Of a stretch of DNA of 64,000 bases, positions 28,352 to 36,813 are shown piece after piece. Made by a program: the position numbers and the translations under genes. Position 1 is the first letter of the stretch; the number at the start of each line of letters is the position of its first letter. The DNA comes from Cupriavidus basilensis. GTDB taxonomy: Bacteria; Pseudomonadota; Gammaproteobacteria; Burkholderiales; Burkholderiaceae. Location: positions 124,001 through 188,000 of the forward strand of contig NZ_BBQM01000012.1 of the NCBI RefSeq assembly GCF_000876015.1, read 5' to 3'. The notes beneath the pieces are model-generated. The model was given only the letters and a program-made list of their open reading frames with translations. It ran no database searches and was not told where the DNA came from.

Positions 28352-29080
28352 ATGCCTCGTAAAGCCGCGCAACTTTCCGAAGCCGACAAGCACGTCGCCG
28401 AGGGCGGCGCCATCGCCGTGGACCGCGCCTTGTTCGTGCTCTCCACCTTCCGGCAGGGCGACACCACGCTGGGGCTGGTCGAGCTGGCGCAGCGCTCGGG
28501 CCTGTACAAGAGCACGCTGCTGCGGTTGCTGGCCTCGCTCGAGCATGCCCGCCTGGTCCTGCGCCAGCCCGACGGCCGCTACGGGCTGGGCCCCGAGGTG
28601 GCGCGCCTGCACGCGGTGTACGCCGCCTCGTTCTCGCTGGAACTGGTGGTGATGCCGGTGCTGCGCCAGCTGGTGCAGGCCACGCGCGAGAGCGCTGCGT
28701 TCCACATCGACCAGGGCGAGCACCGCCTGTGCCTGTACCGCGTCGATTCGCCGCAGCCGGTGCGCGACCACGCCAAGGCCGGCGACCTGCTGCCGCGCAA
28801 CCGCGGCGCCGGCGGCCGCGTGCTGCGCGCGTTCAGCGGCGCGCGCGGCGAGATTTACCAGAAGATCCGCGACGAAGGCGTGGCCGAGATGGTCGGCGAC
28901 CGCGTGCCGGACATCGCGGGCGTGTCCTCGCCGGTGTTCGGGCCGGACGGCGAGCTCAAGGGCGCGCTGACGCTGACCTGCCCGACACCGCGGTTCGACC
29001 CGGCGTTTCGCCATGATGTGGTGAATGCAGCACGCGAACTGACGGTGGCGCTGGGCGGCCGCTTTCCCTATCCGGCCTGA
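28352..29080 (+). CDS. IclR-family transcriptional regulator
   Basis: A 242-aa DNA-binding regulator. The N-terminal winged helix-turn-helix spans roughly residues 22-85, with AVDRALFVLSTF, LGLVELAQRSGLYKSTLLRL and 'GRYGLGPEVARL'. The C-terminal IclR effector domain follows, with 'ESAAFHIDQGEHRLCLYRVDSP' and 'GVSSPVFGPDGELKGALTLT'. IclR proteins usually bind 15-17 bp palindromes and respond to a catabolic acid. A 17-bp palindrome lies 122 bp upstream of this gene and a near-copy lies before the Bug-receptor operon at 33898, so autoregulation plus control of that operon is a good guess. Control of the divergent efflux operon is possible. Confidence 0.93.
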   Translation: MPRKAAQLSEADKHVAEGGAIAVDRALFVLSTFRQGDTTLGLVELAQRSGLYKSTLLRLLASLEHARLVLRQPDGRYGLGPEVARLHAVYAASFSLELVVMPVLRQLVQATRESAAFHIDQGEHRLCLYRVDSPQPVRDHAKAGDLLPRNRGAGGRVLRAFSGARGEIYQKIRDEGVAEMVGDRVPDIAGVSSPVFGPDGELKGALTLTCPTPRFDPAFRHDVVNAARELTVALGGRFPYPA

Positions 29081-29433
29081 ATTACCGCCCGAATTGACAC
29101 CCGACGCGCCACCCGACGCGCCACCCGAACCACCGCCAGCCTCGCCGCCGGCGCCGCGCCAGGCCCGCAAGCGCCGGTTCCTGCCTCCCGCCCGGCGCCG
29201 CCGGGGCCCGGTAGCGGGGCGCCGGGCTTGCGGCCGGTCAATGTTCCTGCCGAAAGTGGTCTCCGCCCGGCTTGTCGGGGGTGTCAGGCGCAGGCCGGGG
29301 ACGTTATCATTCGCGTTTGCGAAAATTTTGTCCGCGCGGCGGCAACTACACTATCGCGCCGGCATCGCCGCCGACCTTCCTTCTTTCCCTCTCCTCAACG
29401 CCAACAGCAACGCGGCATCTTCAAAGGACTCCC
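29081..29433. other. Intergenic region between iclR and the GGDEF gene
   Basis: 353 bp, no gene. A strong dyad GCCCGGCGCC (29190-29199) / GGCGCCGGGC (29218-29227) may end the iclR transcript, although no T-tract follows. A smaller dyad TTCGC-GTTT-GCGAA at 29310-29323 lies in an AT-richer patch that probably contains the promoter of the next gene. Confidence 0.5.
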
Positions 29434-30663
29434 GTGCAGTTAGACCAGCAAGCGGTAGTTGTCGTCATGTTGGTGGTGTATGCCAGCACGCTGGCCATCT
29501 CGCTGGGGCTGCTGGCCGCGCTGCGGCTCAGCCCGGCCGGGCGGCTGTGGGCGGTGGGGCACCTGCTGCTGTCGGCGGCCGGGCTGGCGCTGGCCTTCAA
29601 TGTCTCGTCCCGGCACGTATACGTGAGCGCCGTGGCGGCCGCGGTCTACATCGGCGGGCGCCTGCTGGTCTATCGCGGCGTGCGGGTCTATTACGGGCTG
29701 GCGCCGTGGGACCGCTCGCTGGCGCTGGGCGTGTCGCTGGCCGGGCTGGCGCTGCTCGGCGCCGCCGGCATGGCCGACAGCTACGCGCGCCTGCACGTGG
29801 TCGGCTATGGCTGCCTGGCGGTGGTGGCGTCGCTGACGCTGCTCACCTTGCTCCACGCGCACGGCGCGCGGCGCAGCATCGGCGCGCCGCTGGTGGTGCT
29901 GGCCACGCTGGTGCATCTGGCGAACCAGCTCGCCGGCGTGGCCGCCGGCCTGGCGGGAACGGTGTTCTCGGGCCCGTTCTACGCCAGCAACGCCAGCGCC
30001 GTGCTGACGCTGGCGCCGCTGGCGGCGACCCTGCTGGGTTTGTTCGGCTTCACGCTGATGGCCACCGAGCAGGTCATCGCCGCCAACGAAAGCGGCGCCC
30101 GCTTCGACGCGCTGACGCGCCTGCTCAACCGCGGCGCGCTCGACAAGGCCGCCACCAGCCTGGTCGCGGCCTGGGAGCGGCACGGCCAGCCCTTGTCCTG
30201 CCTGGTGATCGACGTGGACCACTTCAAGCAGGTCAACGACCGCAACGGCCACCATGCCGGCGACACCGTGCTCAAGCTGATCGCCGAGGCCATCGACAAC
30301 TCGCGGCGCGCCTCCGACGTGGCCGGCCGCTATGGCGGCGAGGAATTCTGCATTCTCTGCCCGCATACCGACGAAGGCCAGGCCACCGCGCTGGCCAACC
30401 GCATTCTCAAGAAAGTCCGCGCGATCCCGCTGCCCGGCGCGCCGGCCGCGTTCGCCAGCGTCAGCATCGGCGTGGCGGAACTGCGCGGCGGCGTGGCCGG
30501 CCCGGAGGGGCTGTGGCGCTCGCTGTTCGCGGCAGCCGACCGCGCGCTTTACGCGGCCAAGGAGTTCGGCCGCGACCGCTACGCGCTGGCGTCGTGGATG
30601 GCGCCGGCCACGCGGCCGGTGCCGGGCGACGTGGGCGATTCCGCCCACGTGCCGAGCCGCTAG
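29434..30663 (+). CDS. Membrane-bound GGDEF diguanylate cyclase
   Basis: A 409-aa protein. The GTG at 29434 is preferred because AAAGGA (29423-29428) sits 5 nt upstream and the upstream extension is not hydrophobic. Residues 1-215 carry about six or seven hydrophobic helices with no recognised sensory family; the GGDEF domain follows from about residue 225. The active-site motif is GGEEF at 301-305, with 'FDALTRLLNRGAL' and 'LVIDVDHFKQVNDRNGHHAGD' before it. An RxxD inhibitory site (RASD) lies 5 residues before GGEEF, so product inhibition is likely. It would make cyclic di-GMP from two GTP in response to an unknown membrane signal. It stands alone; no EAL domain. Confidence 0.93.
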   Translation: MQLDQQAVVVVMLVVYASTLAISLGLLAALRLSPAGRLWAVGHLLLSAAGLALAFNVSSRHVYVSAVAAAVYIGGRLLVYRGVRVYYGLAPWDRSLALGVSLAGLALLGAAGMADSYARLHVVGYGCLAVVASLTLLTLLHAHGARRSIGAPLVVLATLVHLANQLAGVAAGLAGTVFSGPFYASNASAVLTLAPLAATLLGLFGFTLMATEQVIAANESGARFDALTRLLNRGALDKAATSLVAAWERHGQPLSCLVIDVDHFKQVNDRNGHHAGDTVLKLIAEAIDNSRRASDVAGRYGGEEFCILCPHTDEGQATALANRILKKVRAIPLPGAPAAFASVSIGVAELRGGVAGPEGLWRSLFAAADRALYAAKEFGRDRYALASWMAPATRPVPGDVGDSAHVPSR

Positions 30664-30694
30664 CTTCACGCCAGTGCCGCGCCGGCGCCGGTCG

Positions 30695-31558
30695 TCAGTC
30701 CCGCGCCGGCGGCACGTCGCGCTGCGGCGGGCCGTCGTAGGTCCAGATGTACTGGCGCGGGATCGGCCCCTTGTTGCGGCCGCCCTGCTGCGTCTGCTCC
30801 CACGCATGCGCGAGGATGCCGACCGAGCGCGACAGGCAGAACAGCCCGCGCGCCAGCGGCGCCGGGAAGCCCAGTTCGGCGTAGATCACCGCGGTGGCGC
30901 CGTCGATGTTCATCGGGATGGGCTTGCTGCGGCCCGCGCCCAGCTCCGCCTCCACCGCGCGCGCGATGGCCGCGAAGCGCCCGGAGACCACGCCGTCCCG
31001 CGCCGCCTGCTCCACCAGCGCCAGCAGGCGTGGCGCGCGCGGGTCGAGCGGGTGGAAGCGGTGGCCGAAGCCGGAGACGAACTTGCCGTGCGCGTCGCGG
31101 TAGTCCGCCAGCGCGGCCCTGACCGCGTCGGCCTGCGCCAGGCCGCCGTCGATGCGGCGCGCCACGTCCTGGTACAGCTCCACCGCCTGCTCGCCGGCGC
31201 CGCCGTGCACGTCGCCGAGCACGTTCACGGCCGACGCCATCGCGTTGTTCAGGCCCACGCCGCAGGTCGCGGCCATGCGCGCGATGGCGATGCTGGGTGC
31301 CTGCGGGCCGTGGTCCACCGCCGACATCAGCGCGGCGTCGAGCAGCTCGCCCTGCTTGCGGCCCGGCAATTCGCCGCGCAGCATCAGCCAGATCATCTGC
31401 GCGAACGAGACCTGCCCGATCAGCTGCTCGATCGGATAGCCGCGGTAGCGGATCTCGCCGGGCTGCATGTCGATGATCCCGGTGCGCCACCAGTCCTGGG
31501 ACAGGCGCTGGCCCGCGTCGATGCCGGGTTGGTTGCCGGCCTGGGTGGATTCGCTCAT
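30695..31558 (-). CDS. Citrate-synthase-family protein (citryl-CoA lyase-like)
   Basis: A 287-aa member of the citrate synthase superfamily. This is much shorter than genuine citrate synthase (~430 aa), as in the 'citryl-CoA lyase' group found beside CaiB genes. Catalytic-type histidines are visible in DVHGGAGEQA and GFGHRFHPLDPR, with 'GRSKPIPMNIDGATA' nearby. The start ATG at 31558 overlaps the CoA-transferase stop by 4 nt (ATGA), so the two are translationally coupled. It probably makes or cleaves an acyl-CoA with a hydroxy-dicarboxylic acid; direction and substrate unknown. Last gene of the operon Bug receptor, CoA-transferase, lyase. Confidence 0.85.
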   Translation of the reverse strand: MSESTQAGNQPGIDAGQRLSQDWWRTGIIDMQPGEIRYRGYPIEQLIGQVSFAQMIWLMLRGELPGRKQGELLDAALMSAVDHGPQAPSIAIARMAATCGVGLNNAMASAVNVLGDVHGGAGEQAVELYQDVARRIDGGLAQADAVRAALADYRDAHGKFVSGFGHRFHPLDPRAPRLLALVEQAARDGVVSGRFAAIARAVEAELGAGRSKPIPMNIDGATAVIYAELGFPAPLARGLFCLSRSVGILAHAWEQTQQGGRNKGPIPRQYIWTYDGPPQRDVPPARD

Positions 31559-32754
31559 ACGGCGTGCTCCTGTTGCAAGGTTTCGATGTCGGCCTCGCCA
31601 TAACCGAGCTGGGCGAGGATGTCGCGGGTGTGCTGGCCGAGTTCGGGCGGCGGCGTATCCACCGAGGGCGCCTCGCCGTTGAGCTTGAAGCCGGTGCGCA
31701 CCAGGCGGATGTCGCGGCCCACGCCGGGCACGTCGGCGAAGTCGCCGATCATGCCGCGCCCGCTGATCTGCGGGTGGTCCAGCGTCTGCGGCACGCTGTA
31801 GACCGGGCCGGCGGGCACGCCCGCCTCGTTGAGCAGCGCCCACCACTGGTCGGCGGATTTCTTCGCCAGTTCGGCTTCGAGCGCGCGCGTGAGTTCGGCG
31901 CGGTTGGCCAGGCGCGCCTGGCGCTCGGCGAAGCGCGCGTCGGCGGCCAGTTCCGGGCGGCCCACCACGCGGCACACCGCCTCGAACTGTTCCTGCTTGT
32001 TGGCGGCGATGTTGAGCAGGCCGTCGCCGGTGTGGAAGGTGCCGGACGGGCTGGCTGTCATGTTCTCGTTGCCCATCGGCGCCGGGGTCTTGCCGGCGAT
32101 CAGGTAGTTGGAGACCACCCAGCCCATCGTGGCGAGCGTGGCTTCGAGCATGGATACGTCGATGAAATAGCCGTCGGTGCGCTGGTGGTCCGCCAGCGCG
32201 GCGGCCACCGCGAACGCCGCGGTGATGCCGCCGATGGTGTCGGAGACGGGATAGCCCACGCGGTAGGGCGCGGTCTGCGCGTCGCCGGTGATGCTCATCA
32301 CGCCGGACATGCCCTGGATGATCTGGTCGTAGGCCGGCAGGTCGGAGAGCGGGCCGTCCTGGCCGAAGCCGGAGATGCCGCAGTAGATCAGCTTCGGGTT
32401 GACCTGCTTGAGCGCCTCGAAACCCAGGCCCAGGCGCGCCATCACGCCGGGGCGGAAGTTCTCGACCAGCACGTCGGCGCTGGCCACCAGCTTGCGGAAC
32501 ACTTCCTTGCCGCGCGCATGCTTGAGGTTGACGGTGATGGAGCGCTTGCCCGGGTTCTGCGCCAGGAAGGACACGCCCATCAGGCGGCGGTTGAGTTCGG
32601 CGTCGGCGCCGAGCTGGCGCGCCAGGTCGCCGGTGCCCGGCGTTTCCACCTTGATGACCTCGGCGCCCATGTGGGCGAGCTGGTGGCAGCAGAACGGCCC
32701 GGCCAGCACATTGGTGAGGTCGAGCACGCGGATATGGCGTAGCGGTTTTTGCAT
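31555..32754 (-). CDS. CaiB/BaiF-family (class III) CoA-transferase
   Basis: A 399-aa CoA-transferase. The start is ATG 32754 (MQKPLRHIRVLDLTNVLAGP), the usual family N-terminus. The catalytic aspartate is probably Asp172 in VGYPVSDTIGG. Other family blocks: 'LAHMGAEVIKVETPGTGD', 'NPGKRSITVNLKHARG' and 'SADVLVENFRPGVM'. It would move CoA from an acyl-CoA donor onto a carboxylic acid, activating a substrate that the adjacent Bug receptor may capture. Translation is coupled to the citryl-CoA-lyase-like gene. Upstream lies hairpin repeat copy C. Confidence 0.93.
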   Translation of the reverse strand: MQKPLRHIRVLDLTNVLAGPFCCHQLAHMGAEVIKVETPGTGDLARQLGADAELNRRLMGVSFLAQNPGKRSITVNLKHARGKEVFRKLVASADVLVENFRPGVMARLGLGFEALKQVNPKLIYCGISGFGQDGPLSDLPAYDQIIQGMSGVMSITGDAQTAPYRVGYPVSDTIGGITAAFAVAAALADHQRTDGYFIDVSMLEATLATMGWVVSNYLIAGKTPAPMGNENMTASPSGTFHTGDGLLNIAANKQEQFEAVCRVVGRPELAADARFAERQARLANRAELTRALEAELAKKSADQWWALLNEAGVPAGPVYSVPQTLDHPQISGRGMIGDFADVPGVGRDIRLVRTGFKLNGEAPSVDTPPPELGQHTRDILAQLGYGEADIETLQQEHAV

Positions 32755-32809
32755 GTTGCTTGATTCGTCGGGGGCGGGCCGCGCGGCGGCGGCGGCTTGG
32801 AAGTTGTTG

Positions 32810-32901
32810 CAAGATGAAGCGAGGCGGTCCTGGCCAGGCGCGCGGACGCGGACAGTACCAGCGTACTTGCCGTGCCGCGCAACCACGCCTGGATCTTCTT
32901 G
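32810..32901 (+). repeat. ~100-bp hairpin repeat, copy C
   Basis: CAAGAT (32810-32815) pairs with ATCTT/TCTTG at 32893-32901. CCAGGCG (32834-32840) pairs with CGCCTGG (32886-32892), and GCGCGG with CCGCGC inside. Core GGACAGTACCAGC at 32850-32862. It begins 10 nt after the stop of the minus-strand Bug receptor gene. Sequence 32822-32845 is nearly identical to copy A. Confidence 0.8.
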
Positions 32902-32911
32902 AAACGGCTTC

Positions 32912-33898
32912 TTACTCGACCTTGGCGCCGGACTGGCGCACGATGGTGCCCCAGCGGGCGTTCTCGGCCTTGATGAAGGCGCCCAGCTCGGCCGGCGTGC
33001 CGCCGCGCGGCTCGCTGCCTTCCTCGCGCATCCTGGTGATGGTCTCGGGCTCGGCGATGGCCTTGTTGACGGCTTCGTTGACGCGCCTGACCACTTCGGC
33101 CGGGGTGCCGGCCGGCGCCACCAGCGCCTTCCAGTCCTCGGCCTGGAAGCCGGCGTAGCCGCCTTCGATCACGGTCGGCACGTCGGCCAGCAGCGGCAGG
33201 CGCCTGGCGGAAGTCACCGCCAGCGCGCGCAGCTTGCCGCCCTTGAGCATCGGCAGCGCGATCGGCGGCGTGGCGAAGTAGAAATCGGTCTGGCCGCCGA
33301 GCAGGTCGGTCAGCGCGGGCGAGGCGCCCTTGTACGGCACGTGCAGCATCTTGATGCCGGTGCGGCGCGCGAACAGCTCGCCGGTCAGGTGGCCCACGGT
33401 GCCGGTGCCGGCCGAGGCCATCGACAGTTGCCTGGCCTTGCCGGCGGCAACGAGGTCGGCCAGGTTTTTGTACGGCGCGTCGCCGCGCACGATCAGCACC
33501 AGCGGCTGCGCCGACACCAGCGCCACCGGAGTGAAATCCTTGACCGCGTCATACGGCATCTTCGGGTAGAGCGTGGGATTGATCGCGAGGTTGGCGGTCT
33601 GGCCCATGCCCAGCGTGTAGCCGTCCGGGCGCGCCTTGGCCACCGCGTCCATGCCGATGTTGCCGCCCGCGCCCGCGCGGTTCTCCACCACCACGTTCCA
33701 GTGCGTGCTCGCGCCCACCTTGTTGAAGACCAGGCGCGCCATCACGTCGGTGCCGCCGGCCGGCGGGAACGGCACCACCAGCCGCACCGGCTGGCTGGGA
33801 TAGCTGTCGGCGGCGGCGGGCAGGGCGGCCGTGGCCAGCAGCGCGGCGGGCATGGCGAGCATCAGCGCGGCGCGGATGCGGGAGGTGAAGCGCTTCAT
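32912..33898 (-). CDS. Bug/TctC-family tripartite tricarboxylate transporter receptor
   Basis: A 328-aa periplasmic receptor with a signal peptide ending AAA around residue 31. Mature start DSYPSQPVRLVVPFPPAGGTDVMAR is the Bug signature; 'VVENRAGAGGNIGMDAVAKARPDGYT', 'GHLTGELFARRTGIKMLHVPYKG' and 'GTPAEVVRRVNEAV' follow. These proteins bind small carboxylates and are greatly expanded in Bordetella and Cupriavidus. No membrane subunits (TctA/TctB) are encoded nearby. It is the first gene of an operon with the CoA-transferase and lyase, so its ligand is probably the acid those enzymes activate. Confidence 0.94.
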   Translation of the reverse strand: MKRFTSRIRAALMLAMPAALLATAALPAAADSYPSQPVRLVVPFPPAGGTDVMARLVFNKVGASTHWNVVVENRAGAGGNIGMDAVAKARPDGYTLGMGQTANLAINPTLYPKMPYDAVKDFTPVALVSAQPLVLIVRGDAPYKNLADLVAAGKARQLSMASAGTGTVGHLTGELFARRTGIKMLHVPYKGASPALTDLLGGQTDFYFATPPIALPMLKGGKLRALAVTSARRLPLLADVPTVIEGGYAGFQAEDWKALVAPAGTPAEVVRRVNEAVNKAIAEPETITRMREEGSEPRGGTPAELGAFIKAENARWGTIVRQSGAKVE

Positions 33899-34068
33899 TG
33901 GGTCTCCGTCTGTGGAATGGTCGAGCCGGTGGCGCGGCGCCGCCGCCGGGAGCGGAGGCGTCCTGCGATGCCGGCGAATGCGGTTGGAAAGGTGTCTCGA
34001 CTGGCCTGTGGGCGCGGCGCGCGGCAGCGGCGCGGGGCCGTCGCCCAGGTCTTGTCTCCGATTCTTGT

Positions 34069-34085
34069 GTTCTGTAGATCAGAAC
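34069..34085. promoter_or_regulatory. 17-bp palindrome, candidate IclR operator 2
   Basis: GTTCTGTAGATCAGAAC is a 6-5-6 dyad in an AT-rich patch about 170 bp upstream of the Bug receptor start. Its arm layout (GTTC, 9 bp, GAAC) and first eight bases equal those of the site upstream of iclR at 28214-28230. Confidence 0.55.
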
Positions 34086-34201
34086 AATGATCTTACTTAA
34101 GGAATTTAAGCGAGAGAATAGGAGGGCGGGCCAGGGTTGTCAAGGCACCGCGCGGCGCGGCACGCGGGAGCGCTCGCGGAGGAAACGGAAGGGGAAATGA
34201 A

Positions 34202-34226
34202 AAACGGCCTGCGCGAGCAGGCCGTT
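34202..34226 (-). terminator. Rho-independent terminator of the second Bug gene
   Basis: Read on the minus strand: AACGGCCTGC (34226-34217), 4-nt loop, GCAGGCCGTT (34212-34203), then further T residues. It starts 26 nt after the stop of the Bug gene at 34252. Confidence 0.85.
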
Positions 34227-34251
34227 GAAGGAAAGGGCCGTGAGGGCCGGA

Positions 34252-35259
34252 TCAGTCGAGCGAGATCTTCGCCGCCTTGATGATTTCGGCATAGCGCGCC
34301 GAGTCGCGCTCGATCAGCTTGCGGAACGCATCCGGCGTGCTGCCCACGCCGATGAAGCCGAGGTTCTCCAGCTTCTTCTGCACCTCCGCCGAGCGCACCG
34401 CCTCGGCGATCTCCTTCGACATGCGGTCGATGACAGGCTGCGGCGTGCCGGCCGGCGCCACCAGCCCGGCCCACGAGCTCATCACGAAGCCGGGAAAGCC
34501 GGCCTCTTCCATCGTCGGGATATTCGGCTCGCCCGGCCAGCGCTTGGCCGAGGCCACCGCCAGCACGTTGATCTTGCCGGCCTTGGCCTGCGGCATCGGC
34601 ACCAGCAGCGGGTCGAACACCATCGACACGTTGCCCGACATCAGGTCCGTCAGGATCGGCGCGCTGCCGTTGTAGGGGATGTGGGTCATCTCGATCTTGC
34701 TGACCATGCCGAAGCGCGTGCCCACCAGATGCGCGCTGGAGCCCGTGCCGCTGGAGCCGAAGTTCAGCTTGCCCGGGTTCTTGCGGCCGTAGTCCACCAG
34801 CTGCGCCACCGTGGTGGCGGGCACGGACTTGCTGGTGAACAGGAACAGCGGCAGGTCCGCCATCAGCGAGACGGGCGTCAGGTCGCCCGGCTTGTACTGC
34901 AGGTGCGAGTACAGGCTGGGGTTGGCCGAATACGCCGCCAGCACCGACAGGAAGGTGTAGCCGTCGGGCTTGGCGCGCGCCGCGATCGAGGTGCCCAGCG
35001 TGGAATTGCCGCCGGGCTTGTTCTCGATCACGACGGGCTGGCCGAGCCGCTCGGCGACCTTTTCGAAGACGATGCGCGAGACGGTGTCGGTGGACCCGCC
35101 CGGCGTGTAGGGCACGATCACCTTGATCGGCTTGGACGGCCATGCCTCGGCGGCGGTGGCGGGAATGGCCGCGGCGGCGGCCTGGCATGCGATGGCGGCG
35201 GCCAGGATGCGGCGCGCAAGGCGCGGCGCCCGGGCGGCGGACGGCTTCGATACTTTCAT
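34252..35259 (-). CDS. Bug/TctC-family tripartite tricarboxylate transporter receptor
   Basis: A 335-aa receptor. ATG 35259 follows AGGAG by 6 nt; the upstream frame overlapping the MgtC-like gene is not used. Signal peptide to about residue 37 (ATAAEA). Bug blocks: WPSKPIKVIVPYTPGGSTD, 'PVVIENKPGGNSTLGTSIAARAKPDGYT' and 'HLVGTRFGMVSKIEMTHIPYNG'. It has its own terminator, so it is monocistronic and separate from the Bug/CaiB operon, though it might share ligands. Ligand unknown. Confidence 0.94.
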   Translation of the reverse strand: MKVSKPSAARAPRLARRILAAAIACQAAAAAIPATAAEAWPSKPIKVIVPYTPGGSTDTVSRIVFEKVAERLGQPVVIENKPGGNSTLGTSIAARAKPDGYTFLSVLAAYSANPSLYSHLQYKPGDLTPVSLMADLPLFLFTSKSVPATTVAQLVDYGRKNPGKLNFGSSGTGSSAHLVGTRFGMVSKIEMTHIPYNGSAPILTDLMSGNVSMVFDPLLVPMPQAKAGKINVLAVASAKRWPGEPNIPTMEEAGFPGFVMSSWAGLVAPAGTPQPVIDRMSKEIAEAVRSAEVQKKLENLGFIGVGSTPDAFRKLIERDSARYAEIIKAAKISLD

Positions 35260-35417
35260 TGGCTCCTCGTCTTGTCTGTCATGGACCGCGCCGGGATCTC
35301 CGTCCACGGTCGCCGGCAAGGATGCCATGCCATGCGCGCATTGCAACCGGACCCGCTCCGATTGTGTGCGCTGATCGCCTGCCCCTCCGCCTGCCCGAGC
35401 GCCGCCGGGCCGCGGCT

Positions 35418-36143
35418 TCAGTCCGTCGTGCTGGGGCTCCAGAAGGCCTGGTGGATATGCTCGGATTCGGCCAGCTGCGCCATCAGGCGGTCCAGCACGT
35501 CGCCGTCGATCGAGGTGGACGTCAGCACCGCCTCGATCTCCACGTCGGCATCGCCGAAGGCGTGCACCTCCAGGTCGCGCGTGGGGTAGTTGCCGGTCTC
35601 CAGCGTGCGCTCCAGCAACTGCAGCGCCTGCTTCTGCGAGGCGCGCGGCGCGATCACGTAGACGGTGTTGGTGACTTCCACCGCGGTGGTGTCCATCGGC
35701 TGCTGGTTGATGCGGTCCACCACGGGCCGCAGCAGCGTGTTGGCGGCCAGCACGAACAGGCAGCCGAGCGTGGCCTCGAGGATCAGGTCCGCGCCCGCGC
35801 TCGCGCCGATGGCCGCCGAGCCCCACAGCGTGGCGGCGGTATTGAGCCCGCGCACATTGCCTTCCTCGCGCATGATCACGCCCGCGCCGAGGAAGCCGAT
35901 GCCGGACACCACGTAGGCCACCACGCGCACCGCGCCCTCGTGCCCGGCCATGCGGTTGGCCATGTCGACGAAGATGGCCGCGCCCACCGCCACCAGCACG
36001 TTGGTGCGCAGCCCGGCGGTGCGCTGCCGGATCTGCCGCTCGTAGCCGATCACCGCGCCCAGCACGAAGGCGGTGGTGAGGCTGACGAGGGTATCCATCA
36101 GCGAAGTGAGATTGATGTTCTGGAACGCTTGGAGGGATTGCAT
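35418..36143 (-). CDS. MgtC/SapB-family membrane protein
   Basis: A 241-aa protein with four or five N-terminal helices and a cytoplasmic ACT-like C-terminal domain (from ~residue 150). MgtC signatures are visible: GAVIGYERQIRQRTAGLRTNVLVAVG, GIGFLGAGVI and 'VRGLNTAATLWGSAAIG'. Family proteins are linked to growth at low magnesium, to F1Fo-ATPase modulation or to intracellular survival; the exact role here is unknown. The start at ATG 36143 keeps the family N-terminus. It stands alone, facing away from a 670-bp gene-free region. Confidence 0.92.
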   Translation of the reverse strand: MQSLQAFQNINLTSLMDTLVSLTTAFVLGAVIGYERQIRQRTAGLRTNVLVAVGAAIFVDMANRMAGHEGAVRVVAYVVSGIGFLGAGVIMREEGNVRGLNTAATLWGSAAIGASAGADLILEATLGCLFVLAANTLLRPVVDRINQQPMDTTAVEVTNTVYVIAPRASQKQALQLLERTLETGNYPTRDLEVHAFGDADVEIEAVLTSTSIDGDVLDRLMAQLAESEHIHQAFWSPSTTD

Positions 36144-36813
36144 GGCAGGTGTTCCCCGGCTGTGAGCCAAGAGTGCGTTTTCGTCATTGTTTCCCAGGTC
36201 CCGGCCCTGGCGCTACCGCCTTTGTATGGCGCGCAGGTGTCAGGCCCGTGTCGCCGGCGTGGCGCTGCGTGCCGCGCGCCGACACTGTACTGCGGCAACG
36301 GCCCGCGCGGGCGAACGCTTTCGCGCGGCGCGGTGGCCGCGGGTCTCGCAAGGAACGGGAAGGAGGGGCAACGCGCGGAGAACCCGCTCGATGCACTGCG
36401 CTCGCTGCATTGCCGCCGGTCACCGCCTGCCGGCCAGGGCAGGGCAGGGCAGGGCAGCGGCGAGTGGCAGCACGGAGGTGCCTGCATGCGCCCGGACTTG
36501 CCCGGCCGTTCAGGATGCGGCCGCGGGGGCCGCGGGCCAGTCGGAACGGCTGCTCATGGAGATGGCTGCGCAGCGACGACGGGGCGAGCGTATCAAAGCC
36601 ACCACGCGCTTGGCAACCGCTTTTTGGGGGGGTGTTTGCGCCATGCAGGAAAGCCGCGCGGGCGCAGTGGCGCCACCTTACAAGCTTTGTCAGAATAGCG
36701 GGTCTCGATCGCCGCCGGCGTCCGGGCATCGCCGGCTGCGCAGCGGCAAACCGTGTGCGGGACCGTTCCCGCGACCACTGCGCAGTTTCCCCGTTCCGAC
36801 CCGCCAGAGGCCT
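36144..36813. other. Gene-free region upstream of the MgtC-like gene
   Basis: 670 bp of divergent space. A short run of AGGGC pentamers (36436-36455, four units) is the only repeat I see. A long leader for the mgtC-like gene, as used for Mg2+ sensing in enterobacteria, could lie here, but I cannot recognise a known riboswitch. Confidence 0.4.

Noticed and set aside
36436..36455. AGGGC pentamer run
   Set aside because: Only four units outside any gene; too short to call a functional variable repeat.
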